A stretch of 64,000 nt of DNA from Prosopocoilus inquinatus (GCA_036172665.1 CM069875.1:18879806-18943805); one strand, 5' to 3'; shown: positions 35,349 through 47,566, numbered from the stretch's first letter. Program-made: numbers and translations. Notes: generated by a model from the sequence alone, not told the origin.

Positions 35349-37234
35349 TACAGGTGGATTAATTTCGATGTCTCTTATGGGCATCTCCGTAACTATAAGA
35401 GATAGAAGAAAACTAGTGGCCAAGTCTCGATCTCTTTTTTAGAGATTAAGTCAATAGTGTCAACAAAAATGGGCTATTTTCTTTCGTTTTCAAGTTATGG
35501 GCAAAAATTGCCATTTTCGACTTTTCGTTTTTCGGTCATATATCGTTTATTTCTAGATATATTAAAAAACTGCTTGAACATTATTAGAACACTTTTTGGA
35601 ACACAATTCAATGGTGCAGTTGATTTTTTAATGTTTCCTTAAATTTTCGAGATATAACATAAAATTGTTTTTTTAAATAGAAATCATAGTAGTCAATGTC
35701 CTCATTAAATAGAGATTTTTTTTTCTGTTTTCAAAACTATATACTTTGTTGGGTTAATTTTTTATAACTAATAGGAAAAACTGTCATTTTTGTTATTATC
35801 TTTGTTAATATCCTAGTCTCAGTAGGCTGTCTTCAATGCAGTGCCGACATTTCTTTTGTTTTTATTAAATATTTACAAACTTTGAAACCTTTAGACAGTT
35901 TTGCCCGCGTAAAAAAATTCATATTCACTTTATTTTACAAAATAAGTTCCGTTTGAGAAATGTAGCACCCATCGCGACCGATCTGGGAAAAGCTTTTTTG
36001 TTTCTATTAAATATGAATGCAGGCAAATCTAGTTTAATACATGTCCGATTTTGTTTATATGTTACTATTTGTGTTTGTTTTTGTTTTTAGTGTTTTTAAT
36101 AAAATATAACTCAAGAGAAACGAAAAAAAGAAATCTTAATACAGTTCTAATTTAGTTATTATTACCGATATGTTTATCCGGACAACTCGTATTTTAGTTT
36201 AAAAGCATGTTACTTTTTCGTTTCTTTTGAACTTGTTTATTTACATTTTTTCACTCCTGACGAAACTATAAAGCGATAGCGAAACGTAGAGTGTTCTTGC
36301 GATTTCATAGTGTCCCTTTTAAGTTTAGTTAGTTTAAAAAATTTTAAAAATATTTTCTCTCACATATTTCATCTGATAAGAGTCGACTTCAATTATAAAT
36401 GTTTTTATTAAAATAGTTTCTTGTCCGATGGAAATTGTATAAAAATTGTTTTCAACCTTTAAACGGACACTGAAAATTACACCAACGTTCAATGTTTCTT
36501 CCTAACGAAGGCTGTCAACCGATAGTGACACGTTGATGATGTTCGTGCAATGTTGACCATTCAAATATTAAAAACAATTTTTCTATAAATTTTCGGTCTT
36601 AACACGTTTTAATAATACATAGTTTGAAACATTCTTGTTAAAATGTTCTGTGAAACGTGGTGAATGATAAACTCATTTTCAATAGAAAGACAGACAGGAG
36701 CACTTATCAGAACGGTCGCTCAAAACGATAAAACGGAATTTTGCAAATTAATGCGAATAGGCCATTATTTACGCAGTCAAAACTGTGAAAATATTTCAAA
36801 GCTCGTTAAAATTTTTTGCAAAACAAAAAATTCGCACCGTATTGAATTAAGCCTATTGAGACTAGGATATTAACGCAAGGATAATAACAAAAATGACAGT
36901 TTTTCCTATTAGTTATAAAAAAATAAATCCAACAAAGTATATATTTTTGAAAACAGAAAAAAAATCTCTATTTAATGAGGGCAGGAATTGTATTCCAAAA
37001 AGTGTCCCAATAATGTTCAAGCAGTTTTTTAATATCTCTAGAAATAAACGAGATATGACCGAAAAACGAAAAATCGAAAATGGCAATTTTCGCCTATAAC
37101 TTGAAAACAAAAGAAGATAGCCAATATTTGTTTACACTATTGACTTAATCTCCAAAAAAGAGATCGAGACTTGGCCACATCTCTTATAGTTACGGAGATG
37201 CCCATAAGAGACATCAAAATTAATCCACCCTGTA
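35349..37234. mobile_element. 1.9-kb inverted-repeat element, family C
   Basis: Ends TACAGGTGGATTAATTT and ATTAATCCACCCTGTA are inverted. The arms run inward about 500 bp (to about 35845 and from about 36840) with good pairing. For example CCTAGTCTCAGTAGGCT on the left faces AGCCTATTGAGACTAGG on the right. The centre contains a segment resembling the tail of a Penelope-like element (36180-36310). No transposase is visible. Confidence 0.8.
36180..36310 (+). repeat. Penelope-like element tail with hammerhead-like core
   Basis: ACTCGTATTTTAGTTTAAAA and ACTTGTTTATTTAC, then a repeat-like stretch, are shared with 42717-42850 downstream of the GIY-YIG fragment. CTGACGA (36257-36263), a 4-bp CTAT/ATAG stem and GAAAC (36281-36285) resemble the conserved core of hammerhead ribozymes known in Penelope-like elements. 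Confidence 0.5.
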
Positions 37235-37359
37235 CTCTCCCTTCCAAAACTGTAATTCTGAAAAAACAATAAAGCTGTAAAGTTAAATCTTATTTAAATC
37301 CTTCTTATGTGGAGGGGGTTTGTTTATACTTTGAACTATACTTACACATTTTATTATTA

Positions 37360-37999
37360 TATAGGGAAGGGCAAAAGTATGGAACCGGCTTAATATTTCG
37401 AAAACTGTTTGAAATTTGGTATGTGAATTAAGGTCAGTAAGATATATATTATCGATTTGTTTCAATTGTTTATCTGTTCTTGTTTCTGAGATCCAACACC
37501 TATTTTTTTATTTATTTATTGCATAAGAAAATCTTGGAGAAAATAACGTTTGTTTGAAAAAGTTAGGAATAATGGTTTACGTTGATATTCGGTGTTTGTT
37601 TTCATGTTTTTAAAGCAACTTTTATTAAAGTTTTCCTTAGTTCTATCTTAGAAGCAGCCCATAATCTAGTTTTTGTTTCTAGTTATTTTGTTAAAACTTG
37701 TATTTTTGTCGAATATGAACCTAAACTATTTTTCACAGCTTTTTCATTCAAACGCTATTTTCTCAAAATTTTCTGTTGTAATAGATAAATATTTTTATGT
37801 GGTTGTATAGACAATTAAACGAACAATTAAATAAAGTAAAAAACATTAAGAGGTTGTCATTTAAGAAAAATCATGTTGAAACAAATTGGTAATGTAGGCC
37901 TTATGGACTTTTGGAAATCACACACCATATTTCAAATAGGTACGTCAAACGGTTTTCAATATATTAAGCCGGTTCCATATTTTTGCCCTTCCCTGTATA
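37360..37999. mobile_element. Inverted-repeat MITE, family D
   Basis: TATAGGGAAGGGCAAAAGTA with GGAACCGGCTTAATAT on the left pairs with ATATTAAGCCGGTTCC and TTTTTGCCCTTCCCTGTATA on the right. Arms are about 40-60 bp, the internal 500 bp is non-coding, and TA lies at both borders. Confidence 0.8.
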
Positions 38000-39389
38000 T
38001 TAATTACTAAACATACTACATACAATATTTCAGAGATATGTAAGTTTACAACAATCGCCAAAATTTACTAAAAATAAAAACCAATGAAAATCAGAAATTT
38101 AACAAATGAGTACTAACCTTGCTAATTTAAATGGAACAACCTCCAATTGAAAATGTTATTTTTTTACTAATTAAAACAATATGCTTTATTTGGTTTCATA
38201 TCTTTTATACATATATATTTTTTAATTTACTTTAGTAGGTTTTGGATTAATAAGAATTTTGTTATGCGTAATAAGAGTCAATTATAATTAAATGACTGCT
38301 ATCTGGAATACTTTGTTTTTGATATTTAATATTAAAATAGAAAGACAAGCTCTTTTAATCAACTGTGGCACATATAAAAACTTCATTATTAAAACATTTC
38401 CGAACGAATTTTTCAATTAACAACTACGCTGAAATTTTAATTCATTATTTACGTTGTCCTGTAAAACAGCCATCAGCTATCAAACCTGAAATTGTATTTT
38501 AAGAGTCGATATTTCTGGCATAAAAATATCAAAAGGGAAAATTATTACGAGAGCAGAATTTATTAAGTTGAAATTTCGTATCCCCCGAGTACAATTACGA
38601 TTGTAATCGGTGTGGTTGTATATTAATTGAGGAGTTTTTATAAAGCGTGAACGATAATTTTCTCGGATGTAGTTTACGACCGAGGTCAATTTACCTGTCA
38701 AACGAAGTTATTAAGATATCTCTGTCAGGTGTTAGTCGTCGTTGCTTCTGCTCCGCCATAAACCGAGAACGACCAGCAAGGGTCCTCTCTTTCGACGAAT
38801 CATACGTAATTTAGAACTGTAATTATATCCAGGAATCAATTTATTTCGTATTCGTACATAAATTACCAGTAAAATTCAAATTGGAGGAAATTTTAATTCG
38901 AATTTAATACACCAAATAAAACTTTATGTCCGAAGCAGTCTGACGAGCACGTGGTAGTTAGGATCAGCGATAAGATCAAAAACAAGGCTGCAAATTGCTG
39001 AGAGAATTTTCAGATAATTGAGGAGATTATATGTTATAGCCAAATTTATGGAAAAGTCTTCATTTCGATTCTCCTGAATAAACATAGGCTGACCATTTTA
39101 CAAAAGCTTTTTGACTGAGTTTACTCATACATGACCACACTGGAGGTATAACTACTCTTTTGTTATTTTGTCTTACAGTAGTTTAGAGTAAACGTTGGGT
39201 TGAAGGAAAATATCGTATTATGTAATACGTCAAAGGTAATAAAGAAATCAATTTTGTACTTTCTTTACGAACTGACAAAGTAATTCCAAAACATATTTTA
39301 ATCACGACATAGAAAAGTTTCTTAAAGTTTTGTAGATTGTTTTATGATAGGATAGGGTGACCATACATCTAGCATTGTGTTGGATCTCC
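38000..39389. other. No feature seen
   Basis: AT-rich, with no recognised gene or repeat. Confidence 0.5.
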
Positions 39390-39875
39390 GGATTTTATAT
39401 CGCGTTTACACATTCGCATAAATATGTGAGGCGAGTGGACGAGGCGAACGTACAATACCGAGTTTACACATTTGCAGGAATGCGCGAGGCGAATGGCAAA
39501 TGATCGTTTCACATTCGCCTCGTCCCCTCGCTTCACGTATTCGTGCAAATGTGTAAACGCGATATTACACATTCGCCTCGTCCGCTCGCCTCATCACTCG
39601 TCGCGCTCGCACCGGAAGCGATCTTTTGAAAATGACTCAAAGGCCCTGACAAGGTAAACTCGATGTTTACACATTCCTCGACAAATTCGTACGTAACGAA
39701 CGCTTGTATCATCTACACGTTCCGATGTCTCGTCCACTCGCCTCAAATAATCTCACGAATGTATGAATAGATCATTCGCGTCATAGAATTGAATGTACGA
39801 AACGAATGCCAGTCACGAGTCCGGCAAGTGACGAGGTGAGACGATCGCACGAATGTGTAAACGCGGTCTTAAGCG
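39390..39875. mobile_element. GC-rich inverted-repeat element with repeated CGCGTTTACACATTCG
   Basis: ATCGCGTTTACACATTCG at about 39402 faces CGAATGTGTAAACGCGGT at about 39850. The same motif recurs inside in both orientations (about 39453, 39545, 39664), next to copies of TTCGCCTCGTCCxCTCGCCTC. The whole stretch is much richer in CpG than its surroundings. There is no coding capacity; the 60-70-codon frames are by-products. Confidence 0.7.
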
Positions 39876-40904
39876 AAAATTACGTAAATTTTATTGTTCC
39901 GCAATTGTTCAACTTCAGAAAGTTATTTTTTCTGATTTATGTAAAGGATTTTTTTAACACTTTAGGAAGTGCAGTTGCCAAAAAGTTGAGTTTGCTTTTC
40001 TCGATTTTACGAAAAGTACTTTTGCACTACTTTTTCCGTTTTGTGGTGCGTAGAAGGAAGGTTTCTTTGTTCGCCACGTAACAACATCTACCTTCTTCTT
40101 TGACACCCTTTCTTAGAATTTCATAAATTGTTGTTTGCAAGAACTCTTTTTGGGATCAAAATAAATTTTTTTGGTTATTCATCCAGAAACTCGAAAAATT
40201 AGGAAACCTCTTTTGAAACATTTTGACACTCATTAAGAATCATAGAACAGCTAGGGACACGCCATCAAGCGGCCAGGAGTTTGACCTCTTTTACTGAGCG
40301 AAATTTATAGAAAATAACAGCTATACTGCTGCCTCGTAAGCTATAATGCACAAGCCGGTCGATGCGGAACAATGGTGTGTCATCACAATTTTAAAGCTTA
40401 TAGTAAGTCAGCAGAATGCAGTGACGTCCACTGGGTAGCTATTTTGTCCCTAATTGCGGCACAAGTAGCAGATAGAACATTTAAGATAAGAACAAGATAA
40501 GAATACACCGAAAGCATTCTAGAAGAGTCAGTCACTTACAAAACAAATGTTTAAGAACTGCGAAATATGCTCAATTTCTCAGGTATGTGACAAATGGTAA
40601 GGAGTAAGAGAGATATACTTGTGAGAGAAATTAATATTTTTGCATGTTACAAGCTAGACTTTTCCGTTTTCTTGTTTTAATTACCTTTGATGACTTATTC
40701 AAATGTATTGGAAACTGCGGTTTCTAGTACAATAAAAATTGGATTAAATCTCTTCACCACAATATGCTTTTTTGATGGTATATACGTATTTCGGCAGCCA
40801 CGTTGACATCTTCAGTAGGTGACTTCTTTACTTGTTAATCACAAGAGAAATCATGATAATTTGTTTAGTTACTCTTGAGTAGGGATGGCAACGATATATC
40901 GATA
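39876..40904. other. No feature seen
   Basis: No recognised gene or repeat. Confidence 0.5.
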
Positions 40905-41929
40905 TACAGGGTTACAATTAATTATAGGGCCACTATGTGGATCTCTTAAAGTAGAAGAGATACAAAAATGGTTAAATTATAGAAAAGTTGTGCTATTTTG
41001 AGGTCTAACAAAACATGCAAAAAAATCTTTTCTATTTTCATTCGTTTTTGAAATAACTTCAAAGAAAGAAAAGTCTCATTTTCGAAAATCTCGAATAGCT
41101 TCTATATTTCTTAGTATCTTTATTTCTTAAGCATCATAAAATTCGGTGTTTTTATATTAAATTCGATGAGATCATAATGCAGTTGGAAGAAATAGGTTAG
41201 GTTTAACACTTTCGTAGTTACGATTGTCAACTGTTTCTTTCCTTATAGACGCTACCTTAGATATTCATAGCACGTGATGCAGAAATCATTTTTTAATACA
41301 ACCATATAAACGTTTACGCTTTAGTTTTGAAGCAAAAAAATAGATTACTAAGAATTCTTTTTAAACAGTAATTTTTTTTTGTAAAAATGTAAATAAGTAC
41401 CTTAATTGAGTAAGATCTATTATTTTATTAATAATTTTAGTTCTGAACGTTTCCACGCATCCGCCTAATAGACATTTTTTTTCAAAATCTTGTAGTATCT
41501 TGATATTCGGCTTTAAAACAAAAGCATAAGTGTGTCGCATGGTCGTATTTAGGTTTTGTTTTTGTATCACGTGGTATGAATGCGCAAGATAACGTCCGTA
41601 AGAAAAAAGACAGTTGACAGTCGTATATGTGAAACTGTCAGTCCTAACCTGTTTTTTTCGGACTCTGTTAGATTGCCCGTCGAATTTAACTTAAAAATAT
41701 CGAATTTCATGATTCTATTTTAATAAATAAGGAAGATATTCGAGATTTTCGAAAATTAGAATCTTCAATTTTTTGAAGATATTTCAGAAACGAATGGAGG
41801 TACAAAAGAATTTTTCGAATATTTTGGTAGGCTCCAAAATAGTGCAACTTTTTTATAATTTAACCATCTTTGTATCTCTTATAGTTTACGAGATCCCCAT
41901 ATCCCCCTTTAATTAGTTGTAACCATTAT
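40905..41929. mobile_element. Inverted-repeat element, family A, intact copy
   Basis: TACAGGGTTACAATTAATTA and TAATTAGTTGTAACC are the ends. The arms continue with GTGCTATTTTGAGGTC on the left facing GGCTCCAAAATAGTGC on the right, and further in with ATTTTCGAAAATCTCGAAT-type segments. About 1 kb, non-coding. It is flanked by ATATAT-rich DNA. Confidence 0.8.
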
Positions 41930-42139
41930 ATCAATGTCAAACATTCAATATATCGGTAAAAATTTCAATATATTTTCAAATAACCTTTTGATATATGTTT
42001 TTAACTTGTGCTGTTATAAAGAACAATGAAAACTGTTATTGGAATGTTCATAGTCATATCTAGAATCTTGAATTCCTTTCATTTTCTTTCATTTTCATTT
42101 GCTTTTTTGAAAATGGCATAAACCGAGCGACGTATCCTC

Positions 42140-42645
42140 ATAAAATGTAAGGCTCATGTGACATCAAAATTAAGAGACAGGCTACAAAACTTAATTTTGA
42201 AAGACATTTTCAAAAAAAAAACATTATTAATTTTAGCCAGTAAATCTGTAAATAATTTAAATTTTATTTTCTCGAACTTAAAAACCAAAATACCAAAATT
42301 AAAACAACCTAACGTGGTTTACGAAATCAAATGTTCAAATTGTAATTCACTTTATATAGGTGAAACAAGCCAAAATTAAAAAAAAAGTATTTAGACCAAC
42401 AGTATCATATCCAAAGAAACAATCAAAATCATTCAATGCTTGTACAACATTCATTAGTAAATAATCATAATTTTGATTTTGATAATACCGATATCTTGTA
42501 TTATGAATCTAATATTTTTAAAAGGCATTTCATAGAAATGTGTAAAATTAAGATGTTTTCAAATTCTATTAATAAACGTACGGATTTTGAAAATTTAAAT
42601 GACATATTTTGTAGTTTTCTGGATTCATTAAATCGGATATAGATC
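42140..42645 (+). pseudogene. Penelope-like element GIY-YIG endonuclease fragment
   Basis: Two frames join across a frameshift in an A-run at about 42377-42386. The first ends NVVYEIKCSNCNSLYIGETS, the first half of a GIY-YIG nuclease as found at the C-terminus of Penelope-like elements. The second (LVQHSLVNNHNFDFDNTDIL, then EMCKIKMFSNSINKRTD) is the usual continuation. The RT that should precede it is absent, so the copy is 5'-truncated. The nuclease would nick target DNA for insertion. Confidence 0.85.
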
Positions 42646-42716
42646 TGTAAATTTATATTTAATAATTAAAAAACAAGTAATTTCAATTTAGTTCTTGTTA
42701 CTTGTACCTTTATTCC

Positions 42717-42860
42717 ACTCGTATTTTAGTTTAAAATCACGTTACCTTTTTGTTTCTTTGACTTCTTTCTTTTGACAACTTGTTTATTTACTCTTTTTAC
42801 TCCTGATCAGACTACTAATCAGTAACGAAACGTTGAGTGCTTTTCCCTTCATAATTTTGC
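42717..42860 (+). repeat. Penelope-like element 3' tail, degenerate hammerhead-like core
   Basis: Homologous to 36180-36310. CTGATCA (42803-42809) and GAAAC (42827-42831) occupy the positions of the hammerhead core, but the first block deviates from CTGANGA, so catalysis is doubtful. Confidence 0.45.
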
Positions 42861-44406
42861 TCGGTTCAAGTTTAAAAACCCTTTTTACTTAACAATTTTC
42901 ATCGGACAAAAATCAACTTAATTTTTGTAAAATGATAAATGTATGTAAGTTAATTCCGCTTTAAATTATATTTTCTCATCACACCAAATTACCTTCATAA
43001 ATGTAGCAGTGGATGTTAATGAATTGCATACAAATAGTTATAGTTAGCGTATAGTTCAAATAATTCGATATAGGGGAAAATATTGATTCAGAAAGAAAAG
43101 ATATTAAAAACGATAAATAATTTTTGTAGGTAATACCAAGAACGGCGAAAGCATATTTGCAAACGGGTGAAGATGGCTTGACGTTTTCTTATGCGGTTTA
43201 TTGCTGTATGCCTTGCACAATGCGATGATAAAGACATAACAAAAAGATTTAATTGTCATGACAAACTAACAAAGATGTAACCATAAACCATAACGGAAAG
43301 GATCATAAAATAAAATATTTTCATGCATGTCGTAGATTTTGCAAGTTCCATGTTAATAATTTCACATTGTAGAAGACTCACAACTTCATTCGCTCGACAG
43401 AATGAAGTGTTATGGAGCTACGCTGTAATAAATTTAAATAAGCATTCTGTTAATAATTAGCGCCGCGTTCTCGCGTGGGTTAATTACTATCCGCTGGCTC
43501 GATTCAATCTGAGCAGTTTAACACGCTGATGGTACTTTTATTAATTTTCTTGCGCTCCCTGCCTTTGTCGTCTTGTTTTAGCTTTTTATTTTTATTTTTT
43601 GTTCTCTCATTCTATTATGAGGACACGCCTCTTGTATATAATAATATAGTCTTTTAAGTTGACGTAGAATAATTGCCTACAACAAAAATATGCGTGCGTA
43701 TATACATATACAAGGCTGCTCGCATAATGTGTGAATTGGATTTTTTGTTGTGGGACACAACAAAACGTATACTTACGGACCGTTTTAATTAAAAAACGTA
43801 AAAAGCCGGCTCGCAGCGAAACGGCGCGCAGGTAAGGCCGATACTCTTTTGCTGTTCATTTTCTGATACATTTTGAATCATTTTTACACTCATAAAAAAG
43901 TACATTAAAGTCTACTTCGTGAGTTATCTGATGAGACCAGACAAGCCGGAGATTTATTAATCAATAATTTTACCCAAACGGATCTTCCCTTCTTTTTTCT
44001 GCCCCTCTGCAGATGCATCATCCGCGATACCTACGGAACGAATTCGATTTAGCTTCGAAAACTTTGTACGTTAAGACAGTTGAATATTCGTTTCTTTTAG
44101 GAGTATAAAATACACAACAAGTTAAGTACTGTAGTAATAACAGTTTAGCGAAATGTAAAATCGCATTTATAAAAAGTTAAGAATCTGATAGTACGCAGAG
44201 ATGAAAGAAATAATAAATAAATCCTCTCATAGTCTTTCTTTGATTGCTTTTTGTATAGTATGCTTTTCTTATACTTTGTTTAATTTCGGTTTCTCTTTAC
44301 TGATTTAATTTTAACTTTTAACTTTAGATTAAGTAAAAACGTTATTTTTCGTCTATTAAATCATTAAAACTGCTATTTACATTGTCCGTTCATTAAAAGG
44401 TCTGTA
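42861..44406. other. No feature seen
   Basis: AT-rich, with no recognised gene or repeat. Confidence 0.5.
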
Positions 44407-45130
44407 TACAGGGTTCGGCAAAGTTCTGAATTTGGTCATTTATGAAGTTATTTAGGAAGATACCAAAAATTAATGTGCGGCATATGATTACCAGTATAAA
44501 TGCCCACAATTGAAAATTATTTTCGATAATACACGATGTTCCGTAAAGTTACTGAGGACCAAAGTTATATTGTTTTTCAATGGAACACCCTGAATATGAT
44601 ACACTTTTAGAAATGCCCTGATCGTGCCCTTTCTAAAAATATAAAGTTTTAATATTTTATATTGGGTGGTTAACAAGTTATGACCAGTTTTGTCTAAAAA
44701 TTAGCATAACTTTAATTAATGGCATGTAATATAGAATTCGACCGTGGTAAGATATACACGGTGTCCTATTTAAAAAAAAATTGAGTTTTTCAACCATTTG
44801 AGTTTTGACTCACTCTGTATAAATGGTGGCAAATGAGACACATGTTTCTACTAGAAAATAACTTTAACCTATTTGTAAGTACATTCGCAGTCACGAAGTT
44901 TATTTGGACATTAAAGTTATGCTAATTTTTAGACAAAACTGGTCATAACTTGTTAACCATCCAATATAAAATATTAAAACTTTATATTTTTAGAAAGCGC
45001 ACGATCAGGACATTTCTAAAAGTGTATCATATTCAGGGTGTTCCATTAAAAAAAATATAACTTTGGTCCACAGTAACTTTACGGATCACTCAGTATTATT
45101 GAAAATTCAGAACTTTGCCTACCCGTGTAT
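44407..45130. mobile_element. Inverted-repeat element, family E
   Basis: TACAGGGTTCGGCAAAGTTC at the left end pairs with AACTTTGCCTACCCGTGTA at the right. Inner arms pair closely, for example ACAAGTTATGACCAGTTTTG with CAAAACTGGTCATAACTTGT. About 720 bp, non-coding, with arms of about 300 bp. A 62-codon frame on the minus strand lies wholly within the left arm and is not credible. Confidence 0.8.
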
Positions 45131-45344
45131 AAACTCCTATTCAAAATTAACGCACCGCTACAAAAGTCGTCAATTGGTTGTATTTTTGCAACCATTTTCC
45201 TTAGGCTTTTACAACTATTGTAGGTAACACTACAGCAACAATTCATTTTTAATAATAAATAAAGAAATTAAAAAAAAATTAAAAAGACAAATTTGCTGAA
45301 CACCATAAACAAACAAAAACTGAATATCATAAAATAATTAATAA

Positions 45345-45640
45345 CGTGTAGTATCATCTCTAGCTCAGATAGATGCTTGAATTCGCTTTGGTAAGCTGCT
45401 TATCAAATTCTGGATAGTTTCTTGTGAAATGTTATCCCGGTCTGCAAGAACGAGATCTTCTAGTTCATGAAGACTTCCGGGAGCGGGTACATGACACTTC
45501 ACTGCTTTTTCAGAACATTTCGTAAGTGTTAGATGGAGTTCAAGTCTGGACTAAGAGGTGGTCTGTCCAATAATTGAATTTTGACCTCATTTAAGTAACT
45601 CAAGACATCTCTGGTAACGTGGCATATACTGTAAACTGTT
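45345..45640 (-). pseudogene. Tc1-like transposase C-terminal remnant
   Basis: The minus strand gives CHVTRDVLSYL, then LLDRPPLSPDLNSI followed by a stop where the catalytic Glu of SPDLNPIE is expected. After that come LHELEDLVLADRDNISQETI and NLISSLPKRIQASI. This is the DD34E transposase tail in order. It is short, contains stops and lost its last catalytic residue. The N-terminal half and inverted repeats are not recognisable. Confidence 0.8.
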
Positions 45641-45650
45641 CATTTTTAAT

Positions 45651-45709
45651 GAACAGATAAAATAGCGACATCTTACATCGATAGTAAGATGTCGCTATTT
45701 TATCTGTTC
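45651..45709. repeat. Perfect 26-bp inverted repeat with 7-bp loop
   Basis: Arms 45651-45676 and 45684-45709 are exact reverse complements (GAACAGATAAAATAGCGACA and so on), separated by ATCGATA. The right arm is the start of the C-repeat copy that follows. Confidence 0.9.
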
Positions 45710-45877
45710 ATCACTCTTACATCGCATTTGCGAATAAATAGGACATGTCATTTTTGTTTGCATTGGGAATGTCGAGCTACGTCTCTGCTGAAGAAGCCCC
45801 AAGCAGGGCTGAAACAACTGTACAGAGGCTGCTTGAGGTTTTCACTGCAATCAAAAACGATTTTCACAAAAATTTGG
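45684..45877 (+). repeat. Copy of the dispersed C-repeat
   Basis: GTAAGATGTCGCTATTTTAT, then GAGCTACGTCTCTGCTGAAG and GAGGCTGCTTGAGGTTTTCA. It matches the units at 50169-50865 and 30945-31260. The 67-100-codon frames across it are by-products. Confidence 0.75.
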
Positions 45878-45989
45878 GGTTTAACTTTAAGCTCCGTTTT
45901 ATTCCTGTGGAAACAATTGTCCTTACAATTGTTACCATGGAAATAAAACAAAGCTTAAAGTTAAACTGTAATGAACAAAACGGGCCTAA

Positions 45990-47190
45990 GTAACTTATAA
46001 TATTGACTTGTTCCATTTTGTACCGACTCTTTTGATAAAGTGCTATTCTACAGTTCCTTCCCCACTGTTAATTTGGAACCAAGTAAGATATAAGATACAG
46101 GCAAAGATATAATCAAGGTATATAAAAAGTACTAATTCTGATCTAATTACTAATTTTAATCTAAGTTAATTGGAACTGGACCATCAATTGGCCAGCAATT
46201 TATTTGTTTTGAATAAATTTACTTATATGTAATGTTAGTGATTTTAAATTCAATGACCATGCTATGTAGAATTAAATTACAGGAGTTGTTATCAAGCGCA
46301 GAATGATTAGAAAAATAAAAGAAATTACATAAATAAGCATCTTCATTAAGTTACACAAAAAATTACATTATTAGTTTATAAGAGGAACCACTCCTTTCAG
46401 CCCATAATTCACGTCTACGTCCGCATTATACCTCCCTATAATTGTTACAAATTTCTTGAGTTATTAAAGATGCAATAGCATTTCTACATTAGTAGGTAAG
46501 TGTTCCTTGGAAAAAGATGTTTTAAGTGCCCGCAAGAATAAAAATCTGAAATTGTCTTGTCAGGGCTCTACGGCTGCCTTAAAATTGGATAAATCCAATT
46601 ACTTCCATAATTGTGATTTAGCCAGTTAATAATAAAACAAGGATAAGAGGCCGGACAACCATTACTAAGCACCGATAAAAGAATTCTCCACACAGATAAG
46701 AATCTGGAGTTAATTCTAACACTTTTGGACGCCAGGGAACACTTTCTTGGTATTCTTTTGCATCCATCCGTTTATGAAGTTGAAGAAAACACAGTTAGGA
46801 TGTTTTCTATGTACAAGTAGGAGTAGAGCTTATTCTTATTGGAGTAAATTGGAGTAAACACTCACTTTTAGACACAATTTGGTTGGAAAAAGACGACAAT
46901 AACGCCAAATTTGATAAGGATTAATAACTTTTCAAGCAAAAATTTATCCATGTTTAACACCGATTAGACAGATTACAATTAATCCCAAAAAAAATATGTG
47001 TGCAAGTATACGAGCTAGCTCATAACCAGAGCCTATCACAAATAATTCCAGAACGCGTAACTGCCTCCACTCAGCGCTGTACACTTGGATCCACAGATGA
47101 TACAGCACTCGTTGAACGCGGAACGCCTCTATCCACTTCATGACAGTGAAAACTGAAAATTTATTAAATTTAAATAGGCTTTGAGTAGTA
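45990..47190. other. No feature seen
   Basis: No recognised gene. The 100-codon minus-strand frame at 46944-47246 overlaps the hairpin below and has no recognisable similarity. Confidence 0.5.
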
Positions 47191-47192
47191 GT

Positions 47193-47276
47193 AATAGGCC
47201 GATTCTGGAACCTCCTCCGACCTTGACCAATAAAATTCAAGGTCAAGGTTGGAGGAGGTTCCAGAATCGGCCTATT
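47193..47276. repeat. 36-bp inverted repeat (hairpin)
   Basis: Arms 47193-47228 and 47241-47276 are complementary with one mismatch (AATAGGCCGATTCTGGAACC on the left), loop 12 bp. It lies just before the TGACCTTGA array. Confidence 0.85.
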
Positions 47277-47300
47277 CCTGACGTGACCCCACCATGAGCT

Positions 47301-47566
47301 TCAAGATCAAGGTGACCTTGAGGTGACCTTGAAATGACCTCGAGGTGACCTTGAAATGACCTCGAGGTGACCTTGAAATGACCTCGAGGTGACCTTAAGA
47401 TGACCTTGAGGTGACCTTGAAATGACCTTGAAAGACCTTGAGATGACCTCGAGGTGACCTTGAAATAACCTTGCAGTGACCTTGAGATGACCTTGAGGTG
47501 ACCTTGAAATGACCTTGAGATGACCTTGAGGTGACCTTGAAATTACTGAGGTGACCTCGTAACGAA
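47301..47566. repeat. Minisatellite of TGACCTTGA/TGACCTCGA units
   Basis: About 25 copies of TGACCTTGA, TGACCTCGA and close variants at 10-11-bp spacing. A 103-codon minus-strand frame (repeated SRSPQGHLKVI) is just the array read in frame. Confidence 0.85.

Noticed and set aside
45689..45993. Frames reading MSSYVSAEEAPSRAETTVQR, repeated at 50.2 and 50.5 kb
   Set aside because: Similar peptides recur only because the C-repeat DNA recurs; frames are short, occur on both strands, and lack conserved starts or stops.
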